A stretch of 64,000 nt of DNA from Ramazzottius varieornatus (GCA_001949185.1 BDGG01000004.1:1668278-1732277); one strand, 5' to 3'; shown: positions 50,578 to 62,557, counted from the first letter of the stretch. The notes: generated from the letters alone by a model not told the origin. Numbers and translations: made by a program.

Positions 50578-53039
50578 CGTACAAGCTTGACGATGCTAAG
50601 GCTCTTCACCGTATTTTTCTTGTGAAAAAATCTGTGATATCTCGTCGGCTCCGTGGTGGGTGATAACGGAGCAGGACTTCAAGCTTGCCAGTTCAGTGTT
50701 TTCAGTCCACCGGATGAATACCGCTAGCTCCATTTCAAAGTTGCAGCTGAAAGATATACACATGGCTTTCCCTGCAATCAGTCAAACGTTTCGAGTTGCT
50801 CAAGAGATTGTTGCTTTTTGTGTATTTCCTGCTTGATCTCATAGTGGAGCGACTGAAGAGCTTTGACATCCTTGTCTGCGATCGTGTTCTGAGGCCAGAT
50901 TTGTTTGCCAGGTTATTTATCGTTGCAATTTCTTATCTCTAGTAATTTCACTGCTCCACTGGTGTTTCTCCCAGTTCTGTTTGAGATGTCTAACACCTGA
51001 ATTCTAGCTGAGTTTTATCCTGAAAGGTTCGAACGTTTCAGTTTCTTGTCAGGTTTTTGAGTTTTCTTCTATGGTCTTATAATTAATGAAGCTTTCGAGT
51101 TGGCAGCCCTGGGGTTTGCGGTCTACTATACCTCCTGTTGTCCTGGACGTCACTGCCGCGGTCGTGTCAGATGGCTCGGCCAGTGTAAGATACTTCGAAT
51201 CTGCCTGCCAAGGGACTGCCCGAGTGTTGCGAATCTTGCGAGAGCTCCGCCCAAAAGGCTGGCCTTCCAGCGGAGCTTTAGAATGAATCATAGACCGCTT
51301 GAGTCATCGTGGAAAGCTGTTCAGGCATTCTACAGCCCTTAAATTGGGGCAAACTATGGCAAACCTGAGCTTATGGGGGAAGGTCAAAGAGAAATTTCTT
51401 GGCACCGAAAGTGGTCTCTACCATTAGTCATCTGTTGTACGTACAGGCATAGTGCATTATTATACACTGTTGATCGTGCAGTGCCGTCAAGTGGTACTAT
51501 CAACAGTGTTATCAATTCCGTATTAATCAATACGCCAACATCTTCGAATGATTAGTACAGAATTGATTGACCAAATCCGAAATCGCGACTCATGGCTCAT
51601 CAAGAACTTGGAAAAATTAGAAAAATCAGAAAAACCCGGGGAATCATCCTGAGTAAAGGATTTTGCTGTCTGGAGCTCGAGCTTCCTCTGATGAGTTAGC
51701 GATTCAGAGTCCCTTGGGTATCAAGTAGATAACCTTGCCGTCTTCTGTCGCTTGCGCAGTTAAACTCAAGCAGTGTTATTTTAATCATTATAATAGGGAA
51801 TCGATTCTAATAATTAAAATCATTTCAATTGTGCGGGTTGGTGTTCGCTTGATTAATTGATCCCTAATAGGAGATCGAATTTTAACTCTGATGATTGTTA
51901 TTCGTCAGCGATAATTGATTTTACTTGCAATCAGCTGATCACGTAGACTTAACATTAGCACGTGACTTTTAATAATTTTAATTGCATACTAAAACAACAC
52001 TGAACTCAAGATGAAAAATCGTAAAATTATTAAGGCTCATCGGCCTTAGACGTTACCGTAAAACCACTGTTCAAGCTCTCAGTCGAAAGTTGGTCCCGTA
52101 GTAATCGACGATCTTGAAAATCTTTCATCTATTCTGTGCGTTTGACCACGTGTCGAGAAATTGTTCTAGTCCTAACACTCGGGAGATTCCATTGTCTACA
52201 CACATTCAGCGGGCGGTAGAACGAACTCTGGGGATGTTGAAGCGCCATCTTGTGCTCGCTCCGTATACAATCGCTCCACTGTTATTCGTCGAAGCAAACA
52301 TGTAAGGCGCATCATACAGATGAAAAGCGCATTTATCGCAACGAGTGTCGCGACCAGGTCCGCCTCTTCACATGTGCAAATCCGGATGGTGCGCACTGTG
52401 CATAACGGTCATGCACTTGAGCACTGAACTAAAATCGATCGACAGGGCCTTCTAAATTTTCCTTGCATTCTATTTCTTTCCTCCGTCAGCCATTACTTTG
52501 CCCTGTTCAATCAACTAGCGTATGCTGTAGCCTTGCGCGAGAAAGCTGCTTGACGGCTCTGCTTCCACACGACGATCGCTTGGCCTGCTGCCTCTTTGTT
52601 GAACGAGTGTGTAGCTGGCCGAACGGATACAGCAGACGCTGAGTCGATGACTGGAGTCTAAACGCATCAGTGAGGTAAGGTTTTCGTATTGGAGAAATTA
52701 GAAGTGTTTGTGTGTTTACGTGTTGTCTGATATGCGCGCCTTCTTATGAGTGAAGCTGCTGCAATATCCCTGATCAATAATACGCCGGACAACGGTGACG
52801 CTTTGCGGATCGCAGTGGATGGACAACACGAAGACGGCGAGGACTACTGCCGTTTAACGGATGGATTTTCGTTGGGACGTTCAACGGATGCTGTTGCCTA
52901 TATGCCCTCATTGACTGCTTATTCCTGCTACTGTGCGTCAACTGATGATTGATCGCGGATCAAGAATTAAAGCCCGGCTACTGTGCTGCGCAAGTCCACG
53001 ATGATAAGTCCGCTTTGAGCGGGACGCTGTGCAGACGAA
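50578..53039. other. Intergenic region between PDE3 and ARID2
   Basis: About 2.5 kb. It contains the hAT-type MITE at 51771. A possible non-coding first exon of ARID2 ends at about 52675 with a GTAAGG donor. An upstream reading frame of 68 codons at 52747-52953 precedes the ARID2 start and could act as a uORF. No other gene is seen. Confidence 0.5.
51771..52002. mobile_element. hAT-type MITE, 232 bp, AT-rich
   Basis: Ends are CAGTGTTATTTTA and, inverted, CAGTGTTGTTTTA. Both sides carry the 8-bp direct repeat AACTCAAG (51763-51770 and 52003-52010). The interior is AT-rich with no coding capacity. The TIR sequence differs from the hAT at 20231, so it belongs to another family. Confidence 0.9.
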
Positions 53040-56000
53040 ATGTTGAGGGTTCCGTCGACATCGACGTTTCCAGTTGCAACCATCGACAACACCCAGCAAT
53101 TTTATGAAGATTTACAACGCTTTTTCGCCTCATCGGGGTTTGTACAGGCTTTCGAATCATTGTACATGTGTGAACTGCATAACGAATTCGTCTGGAACGG
53201 TCCATTGACTTCGCTTATTTCGTTATAGGCAAAAAGTTTCGGGAGCACCGCTGCTCAATGGAAAGCCCGTGCAATTGTTCCAGCTATACAATACTGTTGT
53301 TAACCGCGGTGGCTGGCAGAAAGTACGATATTCTGTATATTGCTAACTGCAAGGCATGGTCCACTTCGAGCCTGATAGGTGTCCGATAGATCGGAAACCC
53401 GGGCCTCGTTATGTGCGCAGATGTCTCTTATGTTAGAAAAGCTGCCAGCGATCAATCTGTATCATTCGATGTTCCTTTTAGATTTGTCAGCAGAATGCCT
53501 GGGACGAAGTGGCGGAAGCGCTGGGTTTACCGGAAAGATCGGCTAATGGCTCGCATGCCGTCAAGATAATTTATTACCAGTAAGTTGGTTCTTCTTACAA
53601 TATTCGCCTTTTTACCTCGCACATGGCTCTCCGATGCGATTTTTTCCAGGTATCTGTTACGATATGAATGCGCAAAGTTTAATCGCGCCCCGGTGGACGA
53701 TGTGATGGACGAGGATGACGTTATTAGGAGATTCAGCCTGACCGGAACTACGATATCGCGGATACCTGGTTGGTACCCAGTGTTGGCTTCTCTACATGCA
53801 TAATCTTCACAGAAATCGTTTCAGAGTACCTGAGAGCATCGTGTGGGCTTCCCCCAAGTAACAGCGACGACTATCTGGAAAAGCTTCGTCTTTCGCTCAT
53901 CTCGGGACTGCCCAACGAAGTGGATTTTGCGGTGAACGCACTTCTGATACGTTCAGCGGATTCTTCCTCGCCTCTAATCATAAACGACTGCCATGCTTCT
54001 CTCCTGGATTCCGTCTCCGGTGCCGTTGGTGTTTTCGGCAAACGTAGGCTGCTTTTTTTCAGTACGGCGTGACCGTCTATATCCATAAATTCCATTGTTT
54101 TTTTTCTAGGCTCGCGCCAGCTTATCAGTATTTACAACACCTACATCGAGGAAACCGAGAAGGACTTCATTCGGGTAAGAAGTCGCGTTTTTTAGTCTTA
54201 GGTATTATATCCGTACCTCCCAACTTACTTGACTCCGATTCGTTACTAGTTCTGGATGGAAACTACCGAGGACATGGACCTTTGTAGTCTGCTTTATGCC
54301 GAGGACAGCATCGGTAAGGAAGCGCTGTTTTAAATTTCCGCAGGCTCGACGTTGTAAAAGAGCTAGACCATTTCACTTCCCGGTTCAGTCTTGAAGGAGT
54401 AGCGGTCTCATACGGAACCATTTGAAACTTGTGTTCTTTTAGATCAACCGTTAACATGTGGCGTTCATGGAACGGAACTGTTCGCCAGAATGTTTTCGTT
54501 CGAATGCAACGAAATGAGAGTTGGTCAGGTGAGCGAAGTACTACCAACCTCTCACTCTGTACAATCGTACCATCCGACCTGTTGTAGCTTCATTCCATTG
54601 TCGTACGCAGGTTGCGACAATTCTGCACAATCTCTCGATGGAAAAGCCAAACCGAACAATCATCACTCAAAGTGAAACTTGCTTGAAGTATGTTGCTTGC
54701 AATGTACAGAAGCCGCGCGTAATGTAGTAAAATATTCATTTGGAAACATCACTTTGATTATCGTAGGATCATTCTACTGTGTGCAAATAGCCGATGCGGT
54801 TCCATATACCAGCTGGGGATTAGCATAATCACTCATCTTATATCGGAGGTAAACCCGGAAACTTTTTCCTTACGACTCAACTACCAAACGTAAACTGAAC
54901 GCCCAAGAGATTCAAAGTGAAAAGATTTTCTCAGTCTTCGTTATTTCTCGCAGATGAAGTCTCGATTTTCCTCGTTCGACTGGCTGCATCCCGCTGTCTT
55001 GCGGATAGTCAGATCGTGCTTGGAAGGCGCTGATCGTCAAAGACTGCTCACTGGTATGTATCAACCGAATATATGGTCCGAGAAAAGTACGAGTGTACTG
55101 TATACGTATCCCTTTGTGGTTCCAGGGTTGAGCTTGGTAACAAGAATGTGTGATATGGACAAGAGCGCGGAATTTCTAGATGAATGCCTAGAAAGCCAGC
55201 ACTATCTCATGTTTTCTCAAAATCTCTGTGTGCCCGATCCGGACATTGTGATAGCGACTCTGGAGCTACTGTACAAGATTACCCGTCTGGGGGAAAGGCA
55301 TTCCACCACCGTTGCCGAAACTTCAGAAAACATCGGTAAGTCACCGGTGACCTGTAACTCAAAGGAGGTTTCCTTATATGCATACCTTGTAGAAGTCTTG
55401 ATTCGGCTGATGTCCTGTTCAGCCGAGCAGATTCAAGCAGGGTTCAACGAACCCTTAGTTCCCGTCGAATGTCACGAAACTGCGCCTCTCCGGCCAACTT
55501 CTCCCAGCAAGACTGTTGAAGTCCTACAACACAGCGTTCCTGTTCCGATGGGCTCAACAGTTTCCAACCAGGAAGCCGAAAAGACTATGGAATGGTAAGT
55601 TCGGTTGAAAGGGTCGAGTAATTTTAAATAGATTCAGGTGAAAGGCCGATGTACAGTACTATGATGTATCACTGTAGGCCCAGTACGTTTAACAAGAAAA
55701 TAGTGGTAAGGATGGCTGAATACTTTTATTCGGCAGGTTTCGCCAAGTATACGAAGAGGATGAGGCTTTTGCGATGCCAATTTCCGAAGTGTACAAGGAC
55801 TACGTTGAGTTTTGCAACGGCACCAAGAAGTTCTCCCCTCTCCTACCATCGTTCACACACTGTTACCAGCTGGCTTTCCCCAAAGCTCGGACGGCCAGCC
55901 TCGCTCTGGCTGGAAAACAAGAGCTATGCCTTAGCGGCATTAAACGACGAACACTTCCGGGATCTCAGCTGTCCTCTGCTGTAAGTTGTGCCGGTTTGAT

Positions 56001-57994
56001 TCGTAGTTTCAAAGACGAAATGGTCAGAGATGAAATACGTTGTATGATGAAGAAAGTAACGGAGCGATTTTGGGTTTAGACTTCATTTTCTACCTTCCAA
56101 CCGCAGTCTTCGGTTCCATCCGCTTCCATCGCCGACGGTAGCTCGCTTCCGGTCAACCATGCTGATCCGAGTACTCCGAAAAGGCAGAAGAAGCCCTCGG
56201 ACAGCAGTCTAATTCGAAGTCTGCTTGCAACAAAGATCAACCGAAAGCAAAGCAGCAGCTATACCGACGAATGGAAACCTTCGGAGAACCACGATAGGAT
56301 CGACGTGTCCAAACCGGACAGTTCTTTGCTGTCTCTTTCGGACGGGCTCTTTTCCGATATGGAGTCAAATGATTCGTCGTTTGTTTCTCCTATGGGTAAA
56401 TCTCCGAGAAGTCGTTCGACATCCTCAGCTTCCGACTCACCGAAAGCGAAGAGGAAACCGACAGTCCGGAAGAAGAAAATAGATGGCGTCATTCCGAATG
56501 GGAATTCTACACCGGTACATTATCACCATGTCATGTCATGTTACACCATGTTACAGGTATGTCATATGGTATCTCATTATAAAACGTTACATGACTTTAC
56601 AGACCAACGGACTAGTCAATGGACTGAACGGAGATTCCCAAAGTTCGACCGATCTTTCTGTAGCTGTTCCCTACGTTCTGTCTGAAGCCATAAAACCTGC
56701 CAAGAAGCCTCGGGGTCGTCCACGGATCAATGGTACGCCGAATGGGATTCCACCTGCCTTGCAGAACGGTTTCCCAGAGGGGTCTGCTGCTCACTCTCCA
56801 GCCCGATCGGCGTCCACAAAGAAACCACGTCGCTCGTCACGTAAGCCTAAACCAAAGAAAACGGAGGAAATGGGTGTTCCGAATGGCTTGGTGTTGTTGA
56901 ATGGTCAGACAACGACCGAAACAAGTCCAGAATCAATACTGAATAGCGAGGGACCTAAGAAGCCAAAGAGGAGAAAGAAGTCCGTTGAAGCATCTTCCTC
57001 CGCGGACACTTCGACGGAAAGTGTAGAAGATCATACAGGAACTGTGTCTGCTGTCCAAACCGCAGTGATGTCGGGTACATTCGACGAGCTAAATCTAACT
57101 CACACGAATGAGAAGCTGGCAAACGGACCAGACAAGATCGTCGTCTCAAGTGGCGCACGTTGGCGGTGTTGGTGTTCGGAGGTGTGCGCCACTTCAGTTG
57201 ACTAGCTTGTAGATTTCGATGGCCGGCCTCTCACAGCCAAACAGAAAAACCTTGTTGTGGATGTTCATGGAATGGGTGTTGTCTATAGGTGAAGAGTCTG
57301 ACTTCGTTTGTGAATGGGAAGGTTGTTCGCGTTCGTTCGGGAAGACTGCCTCCGCTGTTTTCCGTCATAACTTCGTCGACCATGTCTTCAGCTCGCCGGA
57401 GAGCATTTGTCGTTGGGCTGGTTGTAATCCAATGAAGCGACATGCGTTGTCGCTGATCACGCACCTGCAAGAACACCACTGTTCTCCAGCGGAGCTTCTA
57501 CGTCAAGCTGTTCGCCGGCAGGAGGTCCGAAGAACTGGCCAGTCTTCTATCCCGCAGACAATCGTCAATGCCACTCCTCCAACCTACTCCGAACACGCAG
57601 CTCTCCACTCCATACAAGCGCGGTACGCCAGTGCCGTGGCTGCTGACTTTGCTGTAAGTAACTCTCGTTTTGCTGGGTACCCCGACTTCCTTTTCATCTG
57701 ACGGATTCCTTTCCTTTGCAGTCGGAACCGGAATCTCCTAGTACGCGCACAATACGGCTAACAGCAGCTCTGATTCTCAGAAATATTGCTCATTACTCGC
57801 ATGTCGGAAGAATGTAAGTGCTGGGTCTCTTTTGCTGGAAGCGCGGATGAAGTTCTAACGTGGTATCTCATTTTTGCAGAAAGTTGTACAAGTTCGAGCC
57901 CGTCTTGACGTTGGTTGCGATGCAAGGATCCGAAGCCTCTCGGGTTATCGGGGAATGCTTGTTCTACCTGGCATCGCACAAGACATCCGCATAG
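53040..57994 (+). CDS. ARID2: ARID2, subunit of the PBAF chromatin remodeller
   Basis: Seventeen exons: 53040-53137, 53229-53322, 53482-53579, 53650-53768, 53813-54043, 54110-54174, 54250-54313, 54443-54528, 54611-54687, 54767-54848, 54954-55594, 55737-55980, 56107-56514, 56603 to about 57139, 57213-57653, 57722-57813, 57880-57994, about 1163 aa. ARID2 targets the SWI/SNF PBAF complex. Domain order matches vertebrate ARID2: ARID (about 10-115; QFYEDLQRFFASSG, then VVNRGGWQK and IIYYQRYLLRYE), an armadillo-like region with LSGLPNEVDFAVNA-type sequence, an RFX-type winged helix (from about 552, WFRQVYEEDEAFAMPISEVY), an AT-hook (KKPRGRPRING), and two C-terminal C2H2 fingers (CEWEGC and CRWAGC). 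The end RLTAALILRNIAHYS also matches. It lacks the long Gln-rich middle of the human protein. The exon 14/15 junction is uncertain because a hairpin repeat lies there. Confidence 0.93.
57147..57195. repeat. GTGGCGCAC hairpin, copy 5, at an ARID2 exon-intron boundary
   Basis: CAAGTGGCGCAC faces GTGCGCCACTTCAG. The hairpin occupies most of a 73-nt intron if the donor is at 57140. Without it the intron would be too short to splice. If unspliced, reading through it meets a stop at 57203. Confidence 0.75.
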
Positions 57995-58748
57995 TTCTAG
58001 TTTCCGAGGATAGCTTTCTCTGATAGTCCGTCACTTCAGATCTTTTACCGTGTTACCTTTTATAACACTGGGCATTTTGAGATGACTTGTGTGCACGTCA
58101 GCTTTGGAGTGCGAGTTCTCCTGTTGTTCAACAGGTTTAAGTTTCGCGCAGCCCTTCCCAGAGTATTACATTCTTGTTGATCATTTTGTGTTTTTTAAAA
58201 CGTTGTTTGTAATATTCACAAAAAAATGAACCGACTCGGTCGAGGTCTTCGGATTGAATCGCTTCAAGAGTCTAATGTCAGCCAGTTCTTTCCTACAGCA
58301 TCAGCTCACGTATAGCTTATTATCTTGCTGCTCCACGCTCCTACTCATTCCTACGAAGCAGTCTCACTTCCTCCCTCCTGCTCCTCCACCATCTTCTTGG
58401 ACAGTTGTTTTACCTCGCCTTACTTCCATGCTTCCGAAATTCCGACCACTGCAAATCAACGATTCTTACGAATGAACGAGCAGGCTTGAAGCCTCTCATA
58501 ACCTGGGGGAAATTACTCGTCATTTTCCTCAGTCACCTGCTGTCAGAAGAACGATTTTCCGTACAGGTTAGGCTCACTTGAACGGAAAGAATTCAGGAAG
58601 ACATTAGGTCTACAAAGGGTAAGGCAAAAAGAGTGATATGGAAAAATTTGACCATTGAAGAAAAGGAACACAAAGCTTTGCTTCAAAAGAAACTAAAGAT
58701 GCGAGATTCAGCTAAACCTAGGAATCCTTCGGTCCATCGAAAAGACCT
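57995..58748. other. 3' regions of convergent genes
   Basis: About 750 bp between the ARID2 stop and the stop of the minus-strand low-complexity gene. T-rich and A-rich stretches such as those near 58190-58225 are consistent with 3' untranslated sequence. No coding exon is convincing. Confidence 0.5.
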
Positions 58749-59370
58749 CTACTTGGCGGACTGTTCTTCCTCCTGCTCCTTGGACATGAAGCGGCCATCA
58801 GCATCGCGAGGACGGGCTTCGGCGAACTCACTGCAACAAAAGACCACGTTGCAATCCATCAATCAATCAAGACCCGCGAGGCGGAAATGCAAGGAAAAGG
58901 TCAGCTCAAAACCGAGGGAAGATTCCCCAAACTTACCGAGCAGCTTCGGCCATCTTCTGGCGAGCTTCCTCCAAGTTGTCTCCGGCCGGCTTGCTGTGGT
59001 CCTGCTTGTCGCCGTGGCTCTTGCTTTTGCCTCCCTTGGAACCGCTCTCGTCCTCCTCCTCCTCCTCATCGTCATCGTCGCCTCCTTGGTTGGATTTGCC
59101 TGCTTGGTTGGACTTTCCTCCCTGGTTGGAGCTGCTCTTGTTGCCTCCTTGTCCAGAGCTCTGGTTGGAGCTGCTCTTGCTTCCACCCTGGTTGGACGAC
59201 GAGGATCCGGAGCTCTTGCTGTTTCCACCTTGGCCCCCTTGTTCACCGGCCTCTTCCTTGCTGACGAACTGTCCCGACTCGTCGCGAGGCTGGTCTTTGC
59301 CGTTGTCCTTGCGTCCGTCTTCGGACTCGCTCTCCTTGGAGTTTCCGCTGCTGCCCTTGGTGTTAGGCAT
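58749..59370 (-). CDS. Acidic low-complexity hydrophilic protein with duplicated RDxxGxFxSKE motif
   Basis: Two exons (58937-59370 and 58749-58830) join at phase 2 to give 171 aa. There is almost no hydrophobic content. Ser, Gly, Asn, Gln and Lys repeats (units like SKSSSNQGGN) fill residues about 45-100, followed by an Asp/Glu run and a short helical segment NLEEARQKMAEAAREF. The motif RDESGQFVSKEEA occurs at about residue 29 and RDADGRFMSKEQE near the C-terminus. This pair brackets the repeat. Composition resembles intrinsically disordered stress or chromatin-associated proteins, but no family is recognised. A TATA box lies upstream and a possible 5' leader intron ends near 59417. Long plus-strand frames over this gene are shadows of its low-complexity sequence. 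Confidence 0.75.
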
Positions 59371-59515
59371 GATGGCTGACGGCTGACGAGGCTTTACTTT
59401 CGACGTACAACGAGCACCTACAGAAATTTTAAAGCTCAAAGCTTGTTTTGAAAGGAAGAACTCAAAAATGGGAGAAATCACGACTGATGGTTTTCTCCAG
59501 CAGGAAAGAGCTGCT

Positions 59516-59526
59516 TTTATAGCCAG
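59516..59526 (-). promoter_or_regulatory. TATA box of the low-complexity protein gene
   Basis: On the minus strand the sequence reads GGCTATAAAAGCAGC, a strong TATA box about 150 bp upstream of the start codon. With a leader intron, the transcription start would fall about 30 bp downstream. Such promoters are typical of inducible or highly expressed genes. Confidence 0.6.
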
Positions 59527-61500
59527 ACCACTGACCGGGAGGCGGTATCAGGAATCTGCCCATAACGAAAAACCGGCGTGACGCAGTACGTACAAGGTTA
59601 GAATCAAAACGGCGTGAGCCAGATTGTGCCTAACCTTCCTGCGGCTGTCTAGTTTGGTAGACAGACAAGATTTGCTGCCACAGAGCAGCAACGTAGCCAC
59701 ACACTCTAGTCAAGCACGAGAAATAGCCAGAGATCGGATGAAGAGTGGCGCCGGCCGGATTTTTCCTGTTTTCGGTGACTTTCTTCCTTTGTAACCCATC
59801 CGACGTAAACAGAGCCAGCTGGGCAGGAGGGGATGTGGAATTCGATCTCCCGCATTCCAGCTACAGTGGAAAACCGATTCCGAGGTGCACAGAAATAACA
59901 GAATGGCGGCATATATAGTGTGTGGGGGGCCCTATGTTATGTTGCATCGGAAAAAAACATGGCGCCATCGTACAATATTGTTTGACGTGAGTAAATACAA
60001 TAATCAACTGTTGGATAATAGCGGGATTAACATAGTTCCTGGAAGAATCCTGGAAGAAGGGCTGAAGCGCCTGCGGGTCCTGGAGCTAGATTTCTTGGGC
60101 ACTTCGGCATGCATGCGCAGCATCTCCAATAACCTTATTAGGATTAAGAAGTCACTTTTTCGAAGACCTGAGGTAGCTCGCTAATTAGTATTTTCTAGTT
60201 TTCTCGAAAAAATCCACGAGCCTTCGATTCATTTTTTTCCGATCTGGAAAACATTGTGTGTGCTCTTTTTCATCAAGAGACCAGAGGCGGAAAGGTCATT
60301 AATCAAACTGACCGGTTGCGCCTGTCGAAAGGGTTATCGAGCTTGTCGAGATGGCAAAAATTTATTGAAGCAACAGATGCGAAAGATTCTAATTTGTGAG
60401 GAAGGGACTATACTGTAGCGTTATCTGTAATGTGAGCTTCGATAAGAAAAGCTGGGTGGTTTCAAGCCGGAAGTTAGGATTGGATTACTTTTGTGGCTAG
60501 CGATAGCGGCATTCTTTCATCCTCGCCCCATTGCGCTGGGAAACTTCACAGTTCCAGTGTTTGTGGTGATAATTCCGACAAGCTCGAAAGAAAATGTGTC
60601 TTCTTTACCGCCTCTGACAGATGTGTTCGACTCGACTGAACAACATCCGAGTTAGATCAGTGATCAGAATGTGTGAGGAATTTTGCGATTGTCCTTCATA
60701 CGCGCGGTTTCTTAAATTCCAAGGGAGCAGGACGAAGAATCTTGGCGAAGTACAGAATCAAGACTCGAAGAAAGAACTAGTCTATGGTGACCATAATTCC
60801 AAATGCTTTTCGCCAATTAGGGTTCTCGAAGTGTTCCGGTTCCCAGAGCCACAAAGTTCGAACGTACTGTAATCTTCAACGTGGGCGTTGTATCGATATC
60901 AATATAGAATTACCAAAGCTGGAAATAGAAACATGGAGCTGGTAAAGGAGGAAGATCGACAATATGCTCCGGCGAGCCGCTGGGAAGAATGGCGCTCAGA
61001 TCAATGACCCGCATTCTGAAACTATCAAAGATCTCACAGACCCTTCCACTTCATCACGGAGAACCATTACGGACCTCCGTCAGGAGCTCCGTAATAAGTG
61101 ATTCTACTTTCGATCATTTCGAGTCGGTTATGACAGGAGAAGTGGAATCACTCATTTCGGAGCTCTTGATGGAAGTCCGTGATAGCTTCTCGTAACGACT
61201 TTCTATATGACTTTACGTAAATTAAGAAAAGTGCGAAATGCACCGCGTCCGACATGAGCGATAACGCGACACAACATTCGGTTGATTGAAATATATGGTG
61301 GTTTGAACGGAAGACCCGGAAATACAGTGCGGGAGCAACCAGGAAGGAACACGAAAACTCCGAAATTTATTAACTGACGTAATCCCTGTATATTCCCGTA
61401 AACGACTACGGCGGTCCTGTGTTATTTTATATCCGTTCTGCAAACTGAACGAAATGATGAGAGGAATATACATGTAGAACTTTCGTCAAGAAATTACGAG
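59527..61500. other. Intergenic region
   Basis: About 2 kb. At 60963-61100 (+) a 46-codon frame starts with ATG (MLRRAAGKNGAQIND) but overlaps the long inverted repeat at 61055. No splice sites or family match support it as a gene. The rest shows no feature. Confidence 0.4.
61055..61195. repeat. Long inverted repeat, arms about 55 bp
   Basis: The left arm (61055-61110, containing GGAGCTCCGTAATAAGTGAT) and right arm (61141-61195, containing ATCACTCATTTCGGAGCTC) are reverse complements with scattered mismatches around a 30-bp loop. It is probably a foldback MITE. No target duplication is clear. Confidence 0.7.
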
Positions 61501-62194
61501 TTATGAGGTAAATTCTACTTCCTCGTTCCAGCCAGTAATCAGAAATACGTGATGGGTCCGGAGATTGCTCCTCTTCCGAGATGACTTTTTCCGTGATGGT
61601 TTTTTCCAGTTATGGTAATGGAAAATTTTCGTAAAGAGCAAAAACGCGCCAGTTACGAGAAGTGGAATCGCTGCATAAGCTTGTGCGGCTAGTGACAATG
61701 CCTGCATCACAAAGCGTTGTTCCACTTGGCCAAAACGTAGAATATTTTCGGCCAAAACGATGTCTCGTTTGCAGTAGGACGTTTGTTCCATTTTTGAAGA
61801 GGAGTCACCGATCGAACTTGTGCAAGACATCTGCTGTATGAGGAAGGATAATGTCTGGTGGAACCGGACTACTGTCAGGTCTATGGGACAGATCTGTTCC
61901 GGCATCTTCCGCTACGGCCTGGACTATCCTTTATGTCGCATGCTTCTGGTTTTCTTCCATGCAGCCCGTCTCCAGAAAGACTCGTCTTGACCCGGAAAGA
62001 CCCATACTTATCTGCAGCTCTTCCAAGAGAATGACGCCTCTCGAAACCACGAGTATCCAAACTTATTGGAACCACATCGTTAACAAGTGCTGTCGGGTAA
62101 CCATTGATAACCATACCTCTGGATTCTGACGTCTGGTTTTCCGCACGATTGCGCCACGTGGCCAGCTCGTTTTATCATTTTGCGATGACGTCAT
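61501..62194 (-). CDS. Small single-span membrane protein, unknown
   Basis: Proposed exons 62117-62194 and 61501-61833 join at phase 0 (GAG|GTATGG donor, CATACAG acceptor) to give 136 aa. The N-terminus is hydrophilic and basic. A hydrophobic segment AAIPLLVTGAFLLFTKIF lies at about residues 80-97. It is followed by a strongly basic stretch (KKPSRKKSSRKRSN) that should stay cytosolic, so a type with the tail in the cytosol is likely. No family is recognised. An extra exon may exist within the 283-nt intron. The start codon overlaps a CRE palindrome. Confidence 0.42.
62186..62193. promoter_or_regulatory. CRE-type palindrome overlapping a start codon
   Basis: ATGACGTCAT (62185-62194) is a perfect palindrome. 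It gives an ATG on each strand and contains the CRE core TGACGTCA. It may be coincidence or a shared bidirectional control point. Confidence 0.3.
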
Positions 62195-62235
62195 GCGGGA
62201 CTGTTTTGGAATGCTCAGATTTCGCTTCCTGCTGG

Positions 62236-62256
62236 CTGCTGCTGCTGCTGCTGCTG
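62236..62256 (+). repeat. (CTG)7 microsatellite
   Basis: Seven uninterrupted CTG units in the 5' flank of the gene at 61501-62194. Confidence 0.85.
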
Positions 62257-62443
62257 ATCTGTCAGTACTTCTAGTGCAGCGGGAATCTATCAAGCTTTGC
62301 GGAATCTACTATACTGTTGCTCCTACAACATTGTCATAAGTGCGAGCACGTTCCATAAAATCTGTAGTACTTTGCAGGTTGGTGAAGAAAACAATACGTT
62401 CTGCGTTCTATCAATAGACTCGTTTTGAGTTTTGTTCTTTCAG

Positions 62444-62557
62444 GGGCCATCTGACAAAGACCGAAAGACGTTCGCCGATAAACCCCAGCTCCTCTGCGAA
62501 CGAATCGTCGAGCTAAACAGCAACCTGGTTCGCGACGGAAACCTCGGCCTGGCGAAG
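62444..62557 (+). CDS. Orphan plus-strand exon (38 codons)
   Basis: A TTCTTTCAG acceptor and a GTACTA donor bound a 38-codon frame in phase 0-0, with a typical coding composition (segments KTFADKPQLLCERIVE and DGNLGLAK). I cannot find convincing exons before or after it. It may belong to a short gene between the two minus-strand genes or be a remnant. Confidence 0.35.

Noticed and set aside
52747-52953. 68-codon frame as the N-terminus of ARID2
   Set aside because: It ends in a stop 87 bp before the ARID2 start and no donor allows it to be spliced in. It may be a uORF.
54020-54110. GC-AG intron in ARID2 at 54034
   Set aside because: A standard GT donor ten bases later (54044) keeps the same phase.
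58633-59386. Two long plus-strand frames rich in Leu or Ser/Leu
   Set aside because: They are shadows of the low-complexity minus-strand gene. The minus frame has a phased splice, a TATA box and repeated motifs.
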